A DNA stretch of 64,000 nt. Origin: JACMQW01 sp964536965 (GTDB lineage: Bacteria; Bdellovibrionota; UBA1018). A model generated the notes under the pieces. That model was not told where the DNA came from. It saw only the letters and a program-made list of their open reading frames with translations, and did not search any database. A program made the translations under genes and the position numbers. The stretch is from contig CAZIAL010000011.1 in the NCBI GenBank assembly GCA_964536965.1, forward strand, positions 1 through 64,000. Direction: 5' to 3'. Of the stretch, positions 41,958 through 51,128 are shown piece by piece. Position 1 is the first letter of the stretch; every line of letters begins with the position of its first letter.

Positions 41958-44900
41958 TTATCCCCGATCCTTTGCTTGGCGGCACGCCGCCCGCAGACCG
42001 GACGTCGCCGAAGACTCGCGACAGGCGTCCGTAAATACCACTCCGGCTTCGGCCGAAGCGCCGGCGTTCGCCAGCGAGGCCGCGCGGGCCGCCTTCGACC
42101 AGGCCGCGGACACGCCCTTCATCTCGACGACTTCGTCCGAGAAGAAAGCCACGCGGGTCCACTTCTCGTCCTGGATGGCGCTCTGCCATTCCTTCGCGAG
42201 ACGTTCGACGGCCGGAGTCTTCGAGTTCGAAGCGAGGGCCGCCGGTTTAAATAGGACTGAGCAATTTTTCGCGCTCAGGCCCCGTTCATCTTTACGGGCA
42301 AGCGCCATGCCGGCGTCCCGAATCTTACGAGCTTTCAGCACCAGCGGATGCACGAGGCTGGCGACGAGTTTTCGGTGCTCTCGCTGCTGCGCCGGGGTCG
42401 CGTCCTTGCCCGCGGGCAGGGCGCGCATATCGGCGATGAGGTCCGAGAAACCGAGGTAAACCGACTGGGATGCCGCCGCCTGGACGGCGTTCACGGGAAC
42501 CGCGCCCACGACTTTCGCGCGATTTTCGAGCTGCGCAAGGCCGTTCATCCGGCGGGTGATCGAAGCTTCGCTGACCGCGAGACCGGCTTTCTTCAGCCAG
42601 GTGCGATCCCTTTCGAGTACGGCGGGAATCGTTTCCGCAGCCCGGGCGACGAGGAAGAAACGCACGGAAGGATCCGTATATTTCCAGTTCTTGGCGAGGG
42701 CCTTCAGCGCCTGGTCCACTCCCCGAGCATCGTACGCCTGGGAGTTTCCGGCCACGACCATCGCCCAGATCGAGCGATGGGCCGGTCGGGCGCGCGACAT
42801 GTTCCGGTAAGCGGCTTCGAGCGCGGAGCGGCCCGGATTCGATTCCGAATCGACGAGGGCGGCGAGAGCCACGTTCAGGTCGCATTCCGCTTCCAGCTTC
42901 GGTCGACAAAGCGCCTTAGACCGTATTTTAGACAGAGCGGTTTTCCGCATCGTTTCCGCTTCGCCCGTCGCGCGAGCAAGCTGGAGGATCCGTCTCCGGA
43001 TCGCGAGCGACTCGGAGGCCGAAACGCGGGCGGTTTCGAGGTAGCGAGAATAAGCCGCCATGGCGGGCTTGAAGTTCAGGCGTTCGTCTTCGATGCGAGC
43101 AGCGCTGCGCAGAGCTTGTTCGGCGGCCTTCGTTTTCGGAAAATCCTTGGCGAGTCCGAGGAAACAGTCGACGGCGTCGGAAGTCTGGCCCATCGCCATT
43201 TCGGAGTTACAGACGATCCCGGTGGCATCCAGCGCGAGATTCGATGAACCGTAGGATTTCCGGAACTGCGTAGCCTGTTCGGCGGCTTCCTTATAATTCT
43301 TCGCCGCGTAGGCGCGTTCGGCGCGTTTAAACTTCGCGGCGGCGGCCTGGGTCGCCATTTTAGAGGCGAAGTCGGCCTGGGCCCAGCCCTTGGCCGAAGC
43401 GAAGTCACGAGCTTCGGCTTCCACCTGGTCGTAACGATTCCGGGCGATCCAGGTGTCGATGACGAGCGAAGCGGCCGCGACGGAGATCTTCGAGTTCGTC
43501 TCGCGAAGCGCCAGCTTCTTCAGGCGTCCCATCGCCTCGTCCTGGAATCCCGCGGCGTAGAGAGCCCGGGCAGCCTCGAATTGGAACTGTTCAAGCTGGG
43601 TCGAGTACTCGCGCTCGTAGCTGTCGATCCAGATCATCCACTCGCGAAGCTCGGCGACTTCCCGGGTGCTCGGCTTGGTCAGCGAAACGACTTTGGCCTG
43701 GGCTTTCAGGTTCTGGGGCACGACTTTCTCGGCCCGGAGGTCTTCGTAGCGGCTCGAGATCGCCTTCAGCGCCGCCTGCTGCACGAGATTCGCGCCGCCG
43801 TTGGCTTTGCCGGCTTCGACGATCCCGCGATAGGCGCGGGTAGCCGAAGCGAAGCGATCGAGCGAGAAATAAGTTTCGGCCAAGTTCCAGCGGAGCGCGG
43901 ACTTCCGGGCATCCTGCGCCACCGCCATACGGTCGAAGGCTGGAAGAAGGATGGCGAGCTGCTTTTCGGCCGCGTTCGCCTTCGGACTCGCTCGGTAGTC
44001 GGAGATCCGCTTGATCAGGATATCGGCGGTTTTCACGACCAGCTTGCGCGCGTCTTCCGCCTCTTCCGCGTCCATCGCCTGGGCGACGATCGCCGAGATG
44101 TCTACGGCGGTTTTCACGACTTCGGCGTACGCCTCACGACCCAGGTCGTATTCGTACATCCCGATCAGCATCGGAAGGTTTTCCCGGCGGGCCGGCTCGC
44201 TCTTCAGAACGATCCCTTTCCAAGCGCGGAGCTCGGCGCCGAGGTCGGACGTTCGCAGACGATCCGACATATTCATGGCCATCGCGCGATATCCTTCGCC
44301 CGTGTCGAACGCCCGGAGGAGTTCGTTCACTTTCACGAGGGAGAATTTTCCGCGGGTTTCCCGGAAGGAAGAGTAGCCGATGGCGGCGACGTCGGCGAGA
44401 ACCGCGGTCCGCAGACCCTGATCCGAAGCCGATAGCTTGCCCGCCGCCTGCTGCGTGGAAAAATGCTTCGCCAATGCGTAGAGCGTCTGGACCGCGGCCG
44501 AGGACTTCTCCTCGACGTTATAGGCCCAGGCACGTTTCGCGAGCGCATGCGCATACAGCGGATGATTCGGTTGTTTCGCGAGGCCCGCGAGCACGGAGAT
44601 CGTGCGCGGATAATTCCGGGTCTCGAGCGAAATGTCTGCGATCGCGATGGCGGAGATGCCGGCTTCAGGACGCTTTCCATGGCGAGCCAGAAAAGCTTCG
44701 AAGTCTTTCAGGGCCGCCTTGGGCTGGCCGATTTCTTTATAGGCTTTCGCGCGGAGGAAGAGCGCGCGCGGGGCGCCGGGGGATTTCGCGTATACGGAAA
44801 GGATCCGGGTCAGCGGAGCGAGCGCCGACTTGGTTTTCGCCAGGTGGGCTTTTTTCAGTCCGCCTTCGTTTGGGCCGTAAGCGACGCGAAAAAGGCCTTC

Positions 44901-45140
44901 GGCGATTTCCATCCGAAGTTCGGCCAGCCGAAGGAGCATTTCCGCTTCCTTGGCCGTGCCGCGATAACGGGAGACGAGAGCCGCGAGATCTCCATCCGCT
45001 TCCGACTGCATTTCGACGGAAGCTTGGTCGACCACGCGATCGTTCAGCTCGCTTCCTTCTTGGGCGAAAGCCGCGGAAAGAGAGAGAGCCATGACGGCCG
45101 CCGAGATCGATGCGAGGGAGAAACCGCGGTTACTGCGCAT
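41958..45140 (-). CDS. Giant TPR-like periplasmic protein of the motor cluster
   Basis: A 1060-residue protein with a signal peptide (10-26, cleavage at AFAQE). The rest is made of repeated helical pairs with TPR-like spacing (for example ALFLRAKAYKEIGQPKAALK and LRWNLAETYFSLDRFASA), giving about 20 or more repeat units. Likely a periplasmic scaffold linking inner- and outer-membrane parts, like the large TPR proteins of M. xanthus Glt complexes. Its start overlaps the second ExbD-like gene by 11 bases. Only two clear TPR-style segments were read by eye. Confidence 0.75.
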   Translation of the reverse strand: MRSNRGFSLASISAAVMALSLSAAFAQEGSELNDRVVDQASVEMQSEADGDLAALVSRYRGTAKEAEMLLRLAELRMEIAEGLFRVAYGPNEGGLKKAHLAKTKSALAPLTRILSVYAKSPGAPRALFLRAKAYKEIGQPKAALKDFEAFLARHGKRPEAGISAIAIADISLETRNYPRTISVLAGLAKQPNHPLYAHALAKRAWAYNVEEKSSAAVQTLYALAKHFSTQQAAGKLSASDQGLRTAVLADVAAIGYSSFRETRGKFSLVKVNELLRAFDTGEGYRAMAMNMSDRLRTSDLGAELRAWKGIVLKSEPARRENLPMLIGMYEYDLGREAYAEVVKTAVDISAIVAQAMDAEEAEDARKLVVKTADILIKRISDYRASPKANAAEKQLAILLPAFDRMAVAQDARKSALRWNLAETYFSLDRFASATRAYRGIVEAGKANGGANLVQQAALKAISSRYEDLRAEKVVPQNLKAQAKVVSLTKPSTREVAELREWMIWIDSYEREYSTQLEQFQFEAARALYAAGFQDEAMGRLKKLALRETNSKISVAAASLVIDTWIARNRYDQVEAEARDFASAKGWAQADFASKMATQAAAAKFKRAERAYAAKNYKEAAEQATQFRKSYGSSNLALDATGIVCNSEMAMGQTSDAVDCFLGLAKDFPKTKAAEQALRSAARIEDERLNFKPAMAAYSRYLETARVSASESLAIRRRILQLARATGEAETMRKTALSKIRSKALCRPKLEAECDLNVALAALVDSESNPGRSALEAAYRNMSRARPAHRSIWAMVVAGNSQAYDARGVDQALKALAKNWKYTDPSVRFFLVARAAETIPAVLERDRTWLKKAGLAVSEASITRRMNGLAQLENRAKVVGAVPVNAVQAAASQSVYLGFSDLIADMRALPAGKDATPAQQREHRKLVASLVHPLVLKARKIRDAGMALARKDERGLSAKNCSVLFKPAALASNSKTPAVERLAKEWQSAIQDEKWTRVAFFSDEVVEMKGVSAAWSKAARAASLANAGASAEAGVVFTDACRESSATSGLRAACRQAKDRG

Positions 45141-45615
45141 GGGACACCGCCAGCTGGATATCGAGATAACCTTCGGCCGCCGCCGTCGCGAGGACCGCTT
45201 TGATCGTCTCGTACGGAGCGCCTTCGTCGGCCACGACCATCAGTTTCGGGCCCTTGGCGCCTTTTTCAGCATCGGGCATCGACTTGGCGAGCGCACGGCG
45301 GAGCATTCCGGAGGCGCCTTCGGAGTCGATGTCTTTCCGGGCGAACCGGTAACCGTCCATCGCGCCGATATTCTTGCCGCCCAGGGCGACGGCCTCTTTC
45401 GAGATCTCGACCTTCAGCGCTTCGGATTTTTCCGTCCGGCCCTTGGCCACCGGCGGGCTCGCCGGAACCGTCGGTTCGTACGGAAGTCCCTCGACGCTGT
45501 AGCTCTTCAGCAGGAACACGAGGATGATGACGAAGATGTCGGCCATCGAGGTGATCTGAAGTTCCATTTGTTCATTCTTCGACCCTTTCGGGAGGAAGGA
45601 TTTTTTCAACTTCAT
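45130..45615 (-). CDS. ExbD/TolR family protein 2
   Basis: About 161 residues from the ATG with AGGAG 7 bases upstream (45651 is a less likely start). One hydrophobic segment (MADIFVIILVFLLKSYSV) after a basic cytoplasmic tail, then a periplasmic domain ending DIQLAVSHA, as in TolR/ExbD. The transmembrane aspartate that conducts protons is present in SMADIF. Works with the ExbB/TolQ gene upstream as a proton-driven motor, analogous to AglQ/AglS. Confidence 0.85.
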   Translation of the reverse strand: MKLKKSFLPKGSKNEQMELQITSMADIFVIILVFLLKSYSVEGLPYEPTVPASPPVAKGRTEKSEALKVEISKEAVALGGKNIGAMDGYRFARKDIDSEGASGMLRRALAKSMPDAEKGAKGPKLMVVADEGAPYETIKAVLATAAAEGYLDIQLAVSHAQ

Positions 45616-45640
45616 AAAATATCTCCTAGGAGTTCCACGA

Positions 45641-46108
45641 TCAGAACCCACCGAGGTTCACGTTCGGCACCTGGCCGCGAGCGGCTTCCATCGAAGCCAT
45701 CACGTCACGGTAAGCGACCGAATTGTCGGCGACCACGATCGCCGAACGAAGTTCCGGGAGGCGCTCTTTCATCGACTGGAGCGCCGCCGCGAGTTTCTCG
45801 AGGTCCCAGGCTTTCGCCTTCCCTGCCGACTTCAGCCCCGAAATACGGACCGCGCCGGCCGAGGATTTCGAAGATCGAACGACCATCGAATGGTCGGCCT
45901 TCATTTCGATCAGCACCGAGTCGGCCTCGGCGGCGGCTACCGCGTCGGACGAACCCGCGACTTCCGCGTCGATGATCCCGATCGAAAAGAACGAGGTCGA
46001 GACGAGGACGAACGCGATCAGGACGACGAAGCAGTCGATGATCGAAGCGATGTTCAGCTCGAAATCCTGCTCGAACTCGCCGTGCTTAAGGAAACCCTTC
46101 TTTTTCAT
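45641..46108 (-). CDS. ExbD/TolR family protein 1
   Basis: A 155-residue protein with the same layout as the next gene: short basic tail, transmembrane helix (IASIIDCFVVLIAFVLVSTS) with the proton-binding aspartate (IIDC), and a periplasmic domain. Two different ExbD-like genes after one ExbB/TolQ gene match the aglR-aglS-aglQ type of gliding motor rather than a simple ExbBD pair. Confidence 0.88.
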   Translation of the reverse strand: MKKKGFLKHGEFEQDFELNIASIIDCFVVLIAFVLVSTSFFSIGIIDAEVAGSSDAVAAAEADSVLIEMKADHSMVVRSSKSSAGAVRISGLKSAGKAKAWDLEKLAAALQSMKERLPELRSAIVVADNSVAYRDVMASMEAARGQVPNVNLGGF

Positions 46109-46110
46109 GA

Positions 46111-46779
46111 CTATTTACGTCCCGAAGCTACTTTGAGGGTGGTTTCTTGGACGGCGTAGAATTTCTGTTTCAGAATATCCATCGCTTGCATCGCCGACTG
46201 GTCGACTTCGGCGATCAGGCGGTTGGTGCGGTTCATCAGGAAGGAGAAGAGAACCATGCAAGGAATCGCGACGCCCAAGCCCAGCATCGTGGCGTTCATC
46301 GCCGTCGAAATCCCGTTCGCGAGGAGCGCGGATTTCTCGGAGGCGTCCGCGGTACCGACCGCTTCGAACGAGGCGATCAGACCGGCGATCGTGCCGAGGA
46401 GACCCAGGAGGGTCGCGACGTTCGCGATGGTGGCCAGGAACTGGGTGCGCTTCTGAATCGACTGGGCGGCCTTGTTCACGGAGATCCCGAGACCGTTTTC
46501 GATCAGTTCTTCCGGCTGGTGAGCGCGGAGGAGAGCGAGTTTCACGACTTGCGCCGAAGGCTTGCCCGGAAGCTGGTCACAAACCGAGACGGCTTCCGAA
46601 ATCTTGTCCTGCATCACGAGGTCGGAGATGCGGGCGAAGAAGGCGTCCATGTTGTGGATCGGGTAGAGCTTGAAGAGAGCGACAATGCGCTCGACCGCGA
46701 TGGCAAGCGCGATGGCGCCGGCAATCAGGATCGGAAGAACGTGGGCGAAGTTGTTTTTCATAAATTCGAAGAAGTTCAT
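46111..46779 (-). CDS. ExbB/TolQ/MotA-type proton channel protein
   Basis: A 222-residue inner-membrane protein with three hydrophobic segments: about 14-34, 120-147 and 155-180. The TolQ/ExbB signature is read as ATLLGLLGTIAGLIASFEA (about 122-140) and GISTAMNATMLGLGVAIP. It forms the stator channel with the two ExbD-like proteins and drives a periplasm-spanning machine. In gliding systems the equivalent is AglR. Preceded by two tandem hairpins. Confidence 0.92.
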   Translation of the reverse strand: MNFFEFMKNNFAHVLPILIAGAIALAIAVERIVALFKLYPIHNMDAFFARISDLVMQDKISEAVSVCDQLPGKPSAQVVKLALLRAHQPEELIENGLGISVNKAAQSIQKRTQFLATIANVATLLGLLGTIAGLIASFEAVGTADASEKSALLANGISTAMNATMLGLGVAIPCMVLFSFLMNRTNRLIAEVDQSAMQAMDILKQKFYAVQETTLKVASGRK

Positions 46780-46800
46780 GACTAGGTCTCCTTGGTATCT

Positions 46801-46842
46801 AGAGGCAATCGCCTCTAAAGTTTTCGAGAGGCATTCGCCTCT
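46801..46842 (-). promoter_or_regulatory. Tandem hairpins before the ExbB/TolQ gene
   Basis: Two copies of AGAGGC-tetraloop-GCCTCT at 46801-46816 and 46827-46842, separated by 10 bases. They lie between the VWA lipoprotein stop (46860) and the motor gene start. With their flanking bases they form a 26-base direct repeat. May protect or process the mRNA, or adjust relative expression in the operon. Confidence 0.55.
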
Positions 46843-46859
46843 ACAGTTTTACAGTTCGG

Positions 46860-48266
46860 TTAAGTCTGGTTCGCCGGCTTCACGGTCGCCGGCTGGTAGC
46901 GGACAACGATACGGTCACCTGGTTTCAGGGCCTTTTTCAGCTGCTCGTCACTGATTTCGACGCGATTACCGACGATCACGAACTGATCGGACGACAGCAC
47001 CTGTTTATCGCCCGAAGCACTCAATCGCGTCACTTCGATGCGTTCACCCTTCACCGGCGCGCGAACGAGTTCGAACGTGGTGATCGGTTTGAATTCTTTG
47101 GTCACGGATCGCTCGACGATCTCGAGGCCGATCTTTTCGAGGATCGGGGTGTAGTCTTTCGCGCCGATATCCATCGCGAAAGAACGGCCGCCGGCGACTT
47201 CCGTCAGACGGATGTAACGATCGCCGCGTTCGTGGGTGACTTCGCCCTGGGGCTTGCCGTTCGGGAGCGGAGTCTCGCGAAGACCTTTGATCGTTTCGTA
47301 GTTCATGCCGACGATCGCCGCGACCATGTAGTTCGGGCTGGCGTTCGGCGCGGAGCCGTCGAGTTTCGTGAAGAAGGCGTCGAGTTCCGCTTTGAAAGCT
47401 TCGGGAGACTGGAGAAGTTCGGGACGAGCGCAAAGGGACATCGGTCCGAGATCCTTGCCGTCGACTTTCGAGGGCTTGCAGTCGATCGTGAAGTGGGCCG
47501 GAAGAAGCTGGTTGGCGACGGCCGGATCGCCTTGCCCCGGCATGCTCTTGTAGTAGGAACCGCGATAAAGAAGCTTGTGCGGACCGGCTCCCATGTTGGC
47601 GAATTCGATCGTCTGGTCGTTTTCATCGGAAAGGAAAACGATGATCCGTTGGGAGCCAGGACGGAAGAGCCGAGCGGAGGATCCGTCTTTTTCATTGTCG
47701 GCGAGGAACTGGCTGACCGAACCGAAACCGCGCTCTTCGTAGATTCCTTTGGTGCCGACGGAAACTTCTTTCTTAAACTTCGAAGTCAGCGCGGAGATCG
47801 ATGCGCCCTTGGTTTTCATCAGGTCGCCCGACTTCAGCTTCGCGTAGTCGGGACCGAAGACCGGGCGGGAGGGATCATCCGACTTGCGGTACTGGATCGG
47901 AGTCTTGTTCGCGGAGCCGATCGGCGTATTCAGATACTTCTGCCATTCGACGTTGGCGACGAAGGCGTCGGTCGTAATCACGGCGAGCTGGATGTCGGTG
48001 CCCGCCCGGAGATACTTCGAGGCAAAAGAGCCCAGTCCGGCGCGAAGCTTGTCCTGGGACGGAGTCATGCTGGCCGAGTTGTCGACCACCCAGAGGATAT
48101 CAACCGGGCTGGTTGACTTGGTGACTAGCTCGCCCGTCACTTCGAAACCGGCCTGCACGGCGTCTTCCGCCGGCAAAAGCTTGAACTGGCTCGGTACGGT
48201 CTTCGTGCAGCCAAAGAGAGTGGCCGCGGTCACGAGGACTAAAATTTTCGGATGAATCCACATTTT
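46860..48266 (-). CDS. VWA-domain lipoprotein, first gene of the motor cluster
   Basis: About 468 residues from the ATG at 48266, with GAGG 9 bases upstream; GTG at 48308, with a perfect AGGAGG 7 bases upstream, is an equally good start and would lengthen the signal peptide. Lipobox TLFGC (Cys19). The von Willebrand A domain begins with an intact metal-ion site, DNSAS (Asp61, Ser63, Ser65), and runs to about 320. The C-terminal 130 residues contain a beta-rich tail. Likely an outer-membrane or surface lipoprotein that binds a partner. VWA lipoproteins are not standard members of the classical gliding clusters I know. Confidence 0.8.
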   Translation of the reverse strand, partial: KMWIHPKILVLVTAATLFGCTKTVPSQFKLLPAEDAVQAGFEVTGELVTKSTSPVDILWVVDNSASMTPSQDKLRAGLGSFASKYLRAGTDIQLAVITTDAFVANVEWQKYLNTPIGSANKTPIQYRKSDDPSRPVFGPDYAKLKSGDLMKTKGASISALTSKFKKEVSVGTKGIYEERGFGSVSQFLADNEKDGSSARLFRPGSQRIIVFLSDENDQTIEFANMGAGPHKLLYRGSYYKSMPGQGDPAVANQLLPAHFTIDCKPSKVDGKDLGPMSLCARPELLQSPEAFKAELDAFFTKLDGSAPNASPNYMVAAIVGMNYETIKGLRETPLPNGKPQGEVTHERGDRYIRLTEVAGGRSFAMDIGAKDYTPILEKIGLEIVERSVTKEFKPITTFELVRAPVKGERIEVTRLSASGDKQVLSSDQFVIVGNRVEISDEQLKKALKPGDRIVVRYQPATVKPANQT

Positions 48267-48632
48267 CGTAGCCTCATACCTTTCGGGTAATAACGCGTAT
48301 CGCCGCACTTTTACTCCTCCTGGAAGCAAAGTGGTAGGTAAAAATTGACGCAGTGCATGATTTTGCTAAATAACAATCATTCCAATAGGTTATAAAAACC
48401 CGTTGTTTATTGCGTAAATATTTAGAAAAATCCTGTGATTTCGATAGGTTAAAATGCCACCGGGCTAAATTTGAGAAGAAAACGAAGGCGTGGGCGAGAG
48501 GCATTTTTACGCATTGCGTTATTTGGGAAAAGACCCATTCGTATATCGCAGCTCAGCCGGAGAGACTCGCTCTATATATAAGGCCGGTCACCCACCCCGA
48601 CCCGTCATTCGGTTTCTTACCGAACTGGCGAC
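48267..48632 (-). promoter_or_regulatory. AT-rich upstream region of the motor cluster
   Basis: A 366-base stretch without a supported gene, visibly richer in A/T than the rest of the window at 48330-48470. ATAGGTTA occurs at 48385 and 48444, 59 bases apart in the same orientation, and TTGCGTAAA-like and TTTACGCA-like strings flank it. It must hold the promoter of the minus-strand cluster. No certain -35/-10 pair could be placed. Confidence 0.4.
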
Positions 48633-49406
48633 TCACCAGTAGTAGTGAAAACTGGCCTGAGTCGTATGGCGCGTGTAACCCCGCGGGTAGCCTAGTCGGG
48701 CCAGGGAATAGCTCGCAACCATTTCCCAGCGTCGCGAAATCCGCCATGAGGAATGGACGCCCATCGGAAAACGAACTTTCCGGCTGACGCTTTCACGAAT
48801 GGGATCGATATCCGTGAAGTCGAGCGTCACGATCGACTGCCTTTCCGAGACGACGGAAACCGCCGGCCCGATCGAAAAACGATTCGAGAGCTGGAAGACC
48901 GGCCGGAACGAGACGCCCAGCAGCCAGTCCGAGCTCCAGTAACCATTATCCCGAAACGGAATTCGAAAGGTTCCGTAGAGCGAGGTATCGAGGGCGAAGT
49001 CCGGCCCTAAAACCATTCTTCGTTCGATCGACGGCGAAGGCTGCACCATCCACCCGCCGATTGAACTGTATCCGCCACCCAGGCCCAGCGTCGCTCCCCA
49101 GTAACCCGTCTCGTCGCGATGGATCTGGTGCCGCACTCCGAGCGGAAGCGGCATCCAAGTCAGCTGCCAGGTATCCGAAAGCGCCTGATTCCACACCAGC
49201 GGATAAAGAAGCGAGCTGTGATAGAAATCGTCGTCCGGATACCGCTCGTGTTCGTAACCGATCAGCGTCTCCCAGCTCGCCATCCCCTTCGGCAGCGTAA
49301 ACGGCTGATCAATTTCGCGCGTGGGATACTCGTCGACGATCGGCGCGGCTGCGCAGCCGGCGAGAGAAACCAGAAATAAACCGAAAATCAGCCGAAAACC
49401 GTTCAT
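48633..49406 (-). CDS. Outer-membrane lipoprotein-like protein, unknown function
   Basis: About 257 residues. Signal peptide with lipobox LAGC near residue 17. The mature part is beta-strand-rich with many aromatic residues and ends in FHYYW, typical of a beta-barrel C-terminus, so it may be an outer-membrane barrel rather than a classical soluble lipoprotein. No family recognised. Start chosen at MNGFRL; 49430 adds 8 residues that overlap the holA end. Confidence 0.65.
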   Translation of the reverse strand: MNGFRLIFGLFLVSLAGCAAAPIVDEYPTREIDQPFTLPKGMASWETLIGYEHERYPDDDFYHSSLLYPLVWNQALSDTWQLTWMPLPLGVRHQIHRDETGYWGATLGLGGGYSSIGGWMVQPSPSIERRMVLGPDFALDTSLYGTFRIPFRDNGYWSSDWLLGVSFRPVFQLSNRFSIGPAVSVVSERQSIVTLDFTDIDPIRESVSRKVRFPMGVHSSWRISRRWEMVASYSLARLGYPRGYTRHTTQASFHYYW

Positions 49407-49426
49407 TTTTTCATCCTCTAGCGGAG

Positions 49427-50422
49427 TCATTTGCAGAATCGCAGCACGAGCTCGGTCCAGTTACCCAGCGGATCGCGCGGGGTCTGTTTCGTCGAAAAAT
49501 CCAGGCGTGCGAGCGCCGCCTGAAGAGCGATCGCATCCGGCAATGACCAGACGCGGGAGTAACGGCCGAATCGATCTTGCAGAAAAGATCCCACCTTCGT
49601 TTCACGCGTGCCCGCCTGGCGATCGCGAAGAATCCCGACCAGCATCTTCGTATTCCAGCCGAGCAACCCGAGCAGCGGTAGCGCCATTTCCGGGGAATCG
49701 GCGAAGTGCCGGACTTCCGGCAGCGCACGCGCGAGATCCCGCGAGAGAAAGGCCTCCACGAAACTTTCGGACGCCCCCTTCCCTTCCGCCCCCACCGCCC
49801 CCAGGAGAACGGACTCGCGGTCCCCGGGCTGGGCGATTTCCATTTTTTCAAGTTCGCGATCCACGCCATCGAGCGACCACGGATCCATTCCGCGCAGCAA
49901 CCCCACTTCGTTTTCGCTGAGCTGGATTTTTTTTCGTTTCGCCAGGTACTGCGTCCAAGCCTCGCGGTCTTCTTCGGCGATTTCTTCGCATGGGACGCAA
50001 GCCGCTTTTTCGATCAATCCCTTCGAGAATTTCTTCCGCTGATCGAGATCCTTCGAAACGAACACCGTCACGGAAGCGCCGTCCGCAGGCTTTACGAATT
50101 CGGAGACGCAGAGCGCGAGCAGGTCTTCGGGTTGTTTCAGGGCATGGGCCTGCTTCACGAGCACGAACTTTCCGCCTCCGCCTAACGCCAGCGAACCGGC
50201 CGCGTCGAGCACCTCGCCCACCTCGTTTTCCTGGCCGTCGAGCGCGGATTCCGCGAAAGCCGCCATTCCCGACGAGTCGGCCGCGGGCCCGAGCACCGCG
50301 GAGCGAATTCGCTTCAGAAGCTCACGCGACTTCATCGCTTCGGTTCCGTAGAGCCAGTAAACCGGCCGGATTTTTCCGGCTTCGAGTTCCTTCTGGACCT
50401 GCTTAGGTTCGAGTTTCGGCAT
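49427..50422 (-). CDS. holA: DNA polymerase III subunit delta
   Basis: A 331-residue protein of HolA layout: N-terminal RPVYWLYGTEAMKSREL, AAA+-like central part (FVLVKQAHALK), a helical collar C-terminal region with LGLLGWNTKMLVGILRDR. It is the clamp-loader subunit that opens the beta clamp. The gene is followed by lptE upstream in transcription order; the lptE-holA pairing is common and supports both calls. Confidence 0.9.
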   Translation of the reverse strand: MPKLEPKQVQKELEAGKIRPVYWLYGTEAMKSRELLKRIRSAVLGPAADSSGMAAFAESALDGQENEVGEVLDAAGSLALGGGGKFVLVKQAHALKQPEDLLALCVSEFVKPADGASVTVFVSKDLDQRKKFSKGLIEKAACVPCEEIAEEDREAWTQYLAKRKKIQLSENEVGLLRGMDPWSLDGVDRELEKMEIAQPGDRESVLLGAVGAEGKGASESFVEAFLSRDLARALPEVRHFADSPEMALPLLGLLGWNTKMLVGILRDRQAGTRETKVGSFLQDRFGRYSRVWSLPDAIALQAALARLDFSTKQTPRDPLGNWTELVLRFCK

Positions 50423-50434
50423 CGTTACATTCGC

Positions 50435-51109
50435 CTAAAAACGCGCAAGCATCGCTTCGTGCACGTCTTGCATCATCCCGTGCGCGATATCCCGCAAGGT
50501 ACGTTCGAATTCCGACTCGTTAATCAGGCCCGAGGTCGTCCCGAATTCGACCTTCTGGTTGTTTCCGGCGAAGCGGCGGGAGCGCGAGAAGGTCGACTCC
50601 CATACCCGATCCGTCGCGAACCCTGCCTTCTGGCGACTGAGCCGGAACGCGCACCCGACGTCGGCCTGATATTCGGTCGCCACCGTGATCTGGATCGCGG
50701 TGACGTCGGTCGGGAAAACGGAATTCGCGGAGGTCGTGGCGGTCGGCGAATAGACCGCCGTCAGCACATCCGCTTCCAGGATGGCGTCGGCCATTTCGGG
50801 ACGATCGACGAGCTTCACCCGGCGGCCAGCGCGCAGGATTTGAATCAGCTCGTTATAGAAGACGTTCTCCACCCCGGGTTTATAGGTGCGGTTATTCACC
50901 GGCGCGACGTAGATCTTCTCGATTCCCGTCTCTCGCAAGCTATTCGAACGCGAGTTCTGGAGCGTGTATCCGCATCCGCTCGCGAAGGCCGCGAAGAGAG
51001 CGGAGACCAGGACCAGCCAAGCGCAAGGCGTCACAGCTCGTGCGGAACCCTTCGGGGATGGAAACCCCAAAGATAACGCTCTGCGAATCGAAACCCACCC
51101 CTGCTTCAT
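50435..51109 (-). CDS. lptE: LPS assembly lipoprotein LptE
   Basis: A 224-residue lipoprotein. Signal peptide with lipobox ASGC, then the diagnostic CGYTLQ at the mature start, EKIYVAPVNNRTYKPGVE and the ALRAGRRVKLVDR-like segment (LIQILRAGRRVKLVD). LptE plugs LptD and helps LPS insertion. The signal is preceded by an unusually long N-terminal stretch (about 30 residues), so a later start is possible. Pairs with lptD at 14.3 kb. Divergent from the DUF721 gene with 19 bases between starts. Confidence 0.88.
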   Translation of the reverse strand: MKQGWVSIRRALSLGFPSPKGSARAVTPCAWLVLVSALFAAFASGCGYTLQNSRSNSLRETGIEKIYVAPVNNRTYKPGVENVFYNELIQILRAGRRVKLVDRPEMADAILEADVLTAVYSPTATTSANSVFPTDVTAIQITVATEYQADVGCAFRLSRQKAGFATDRVWESTFSRSRRFAGNNQKVEFGTTSGLINESEFERTLRDIAHGMMQDVHEAMLARF

Positions 51110-51128
51110 GTACTTCTCGGTCTACCCC

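Noticed and set aside
48410..48787. Small plus-strand frame in the AT-rich region.
   Set aside because: No ribosome site or family, and it overlaps the end of the minus-strand lipoprotein gene.
50964..51128. Extension of the DUF721 gene upstream.
   Set aside because: It overlaps lptE antisense and the family begins at MAFNSIKDI.
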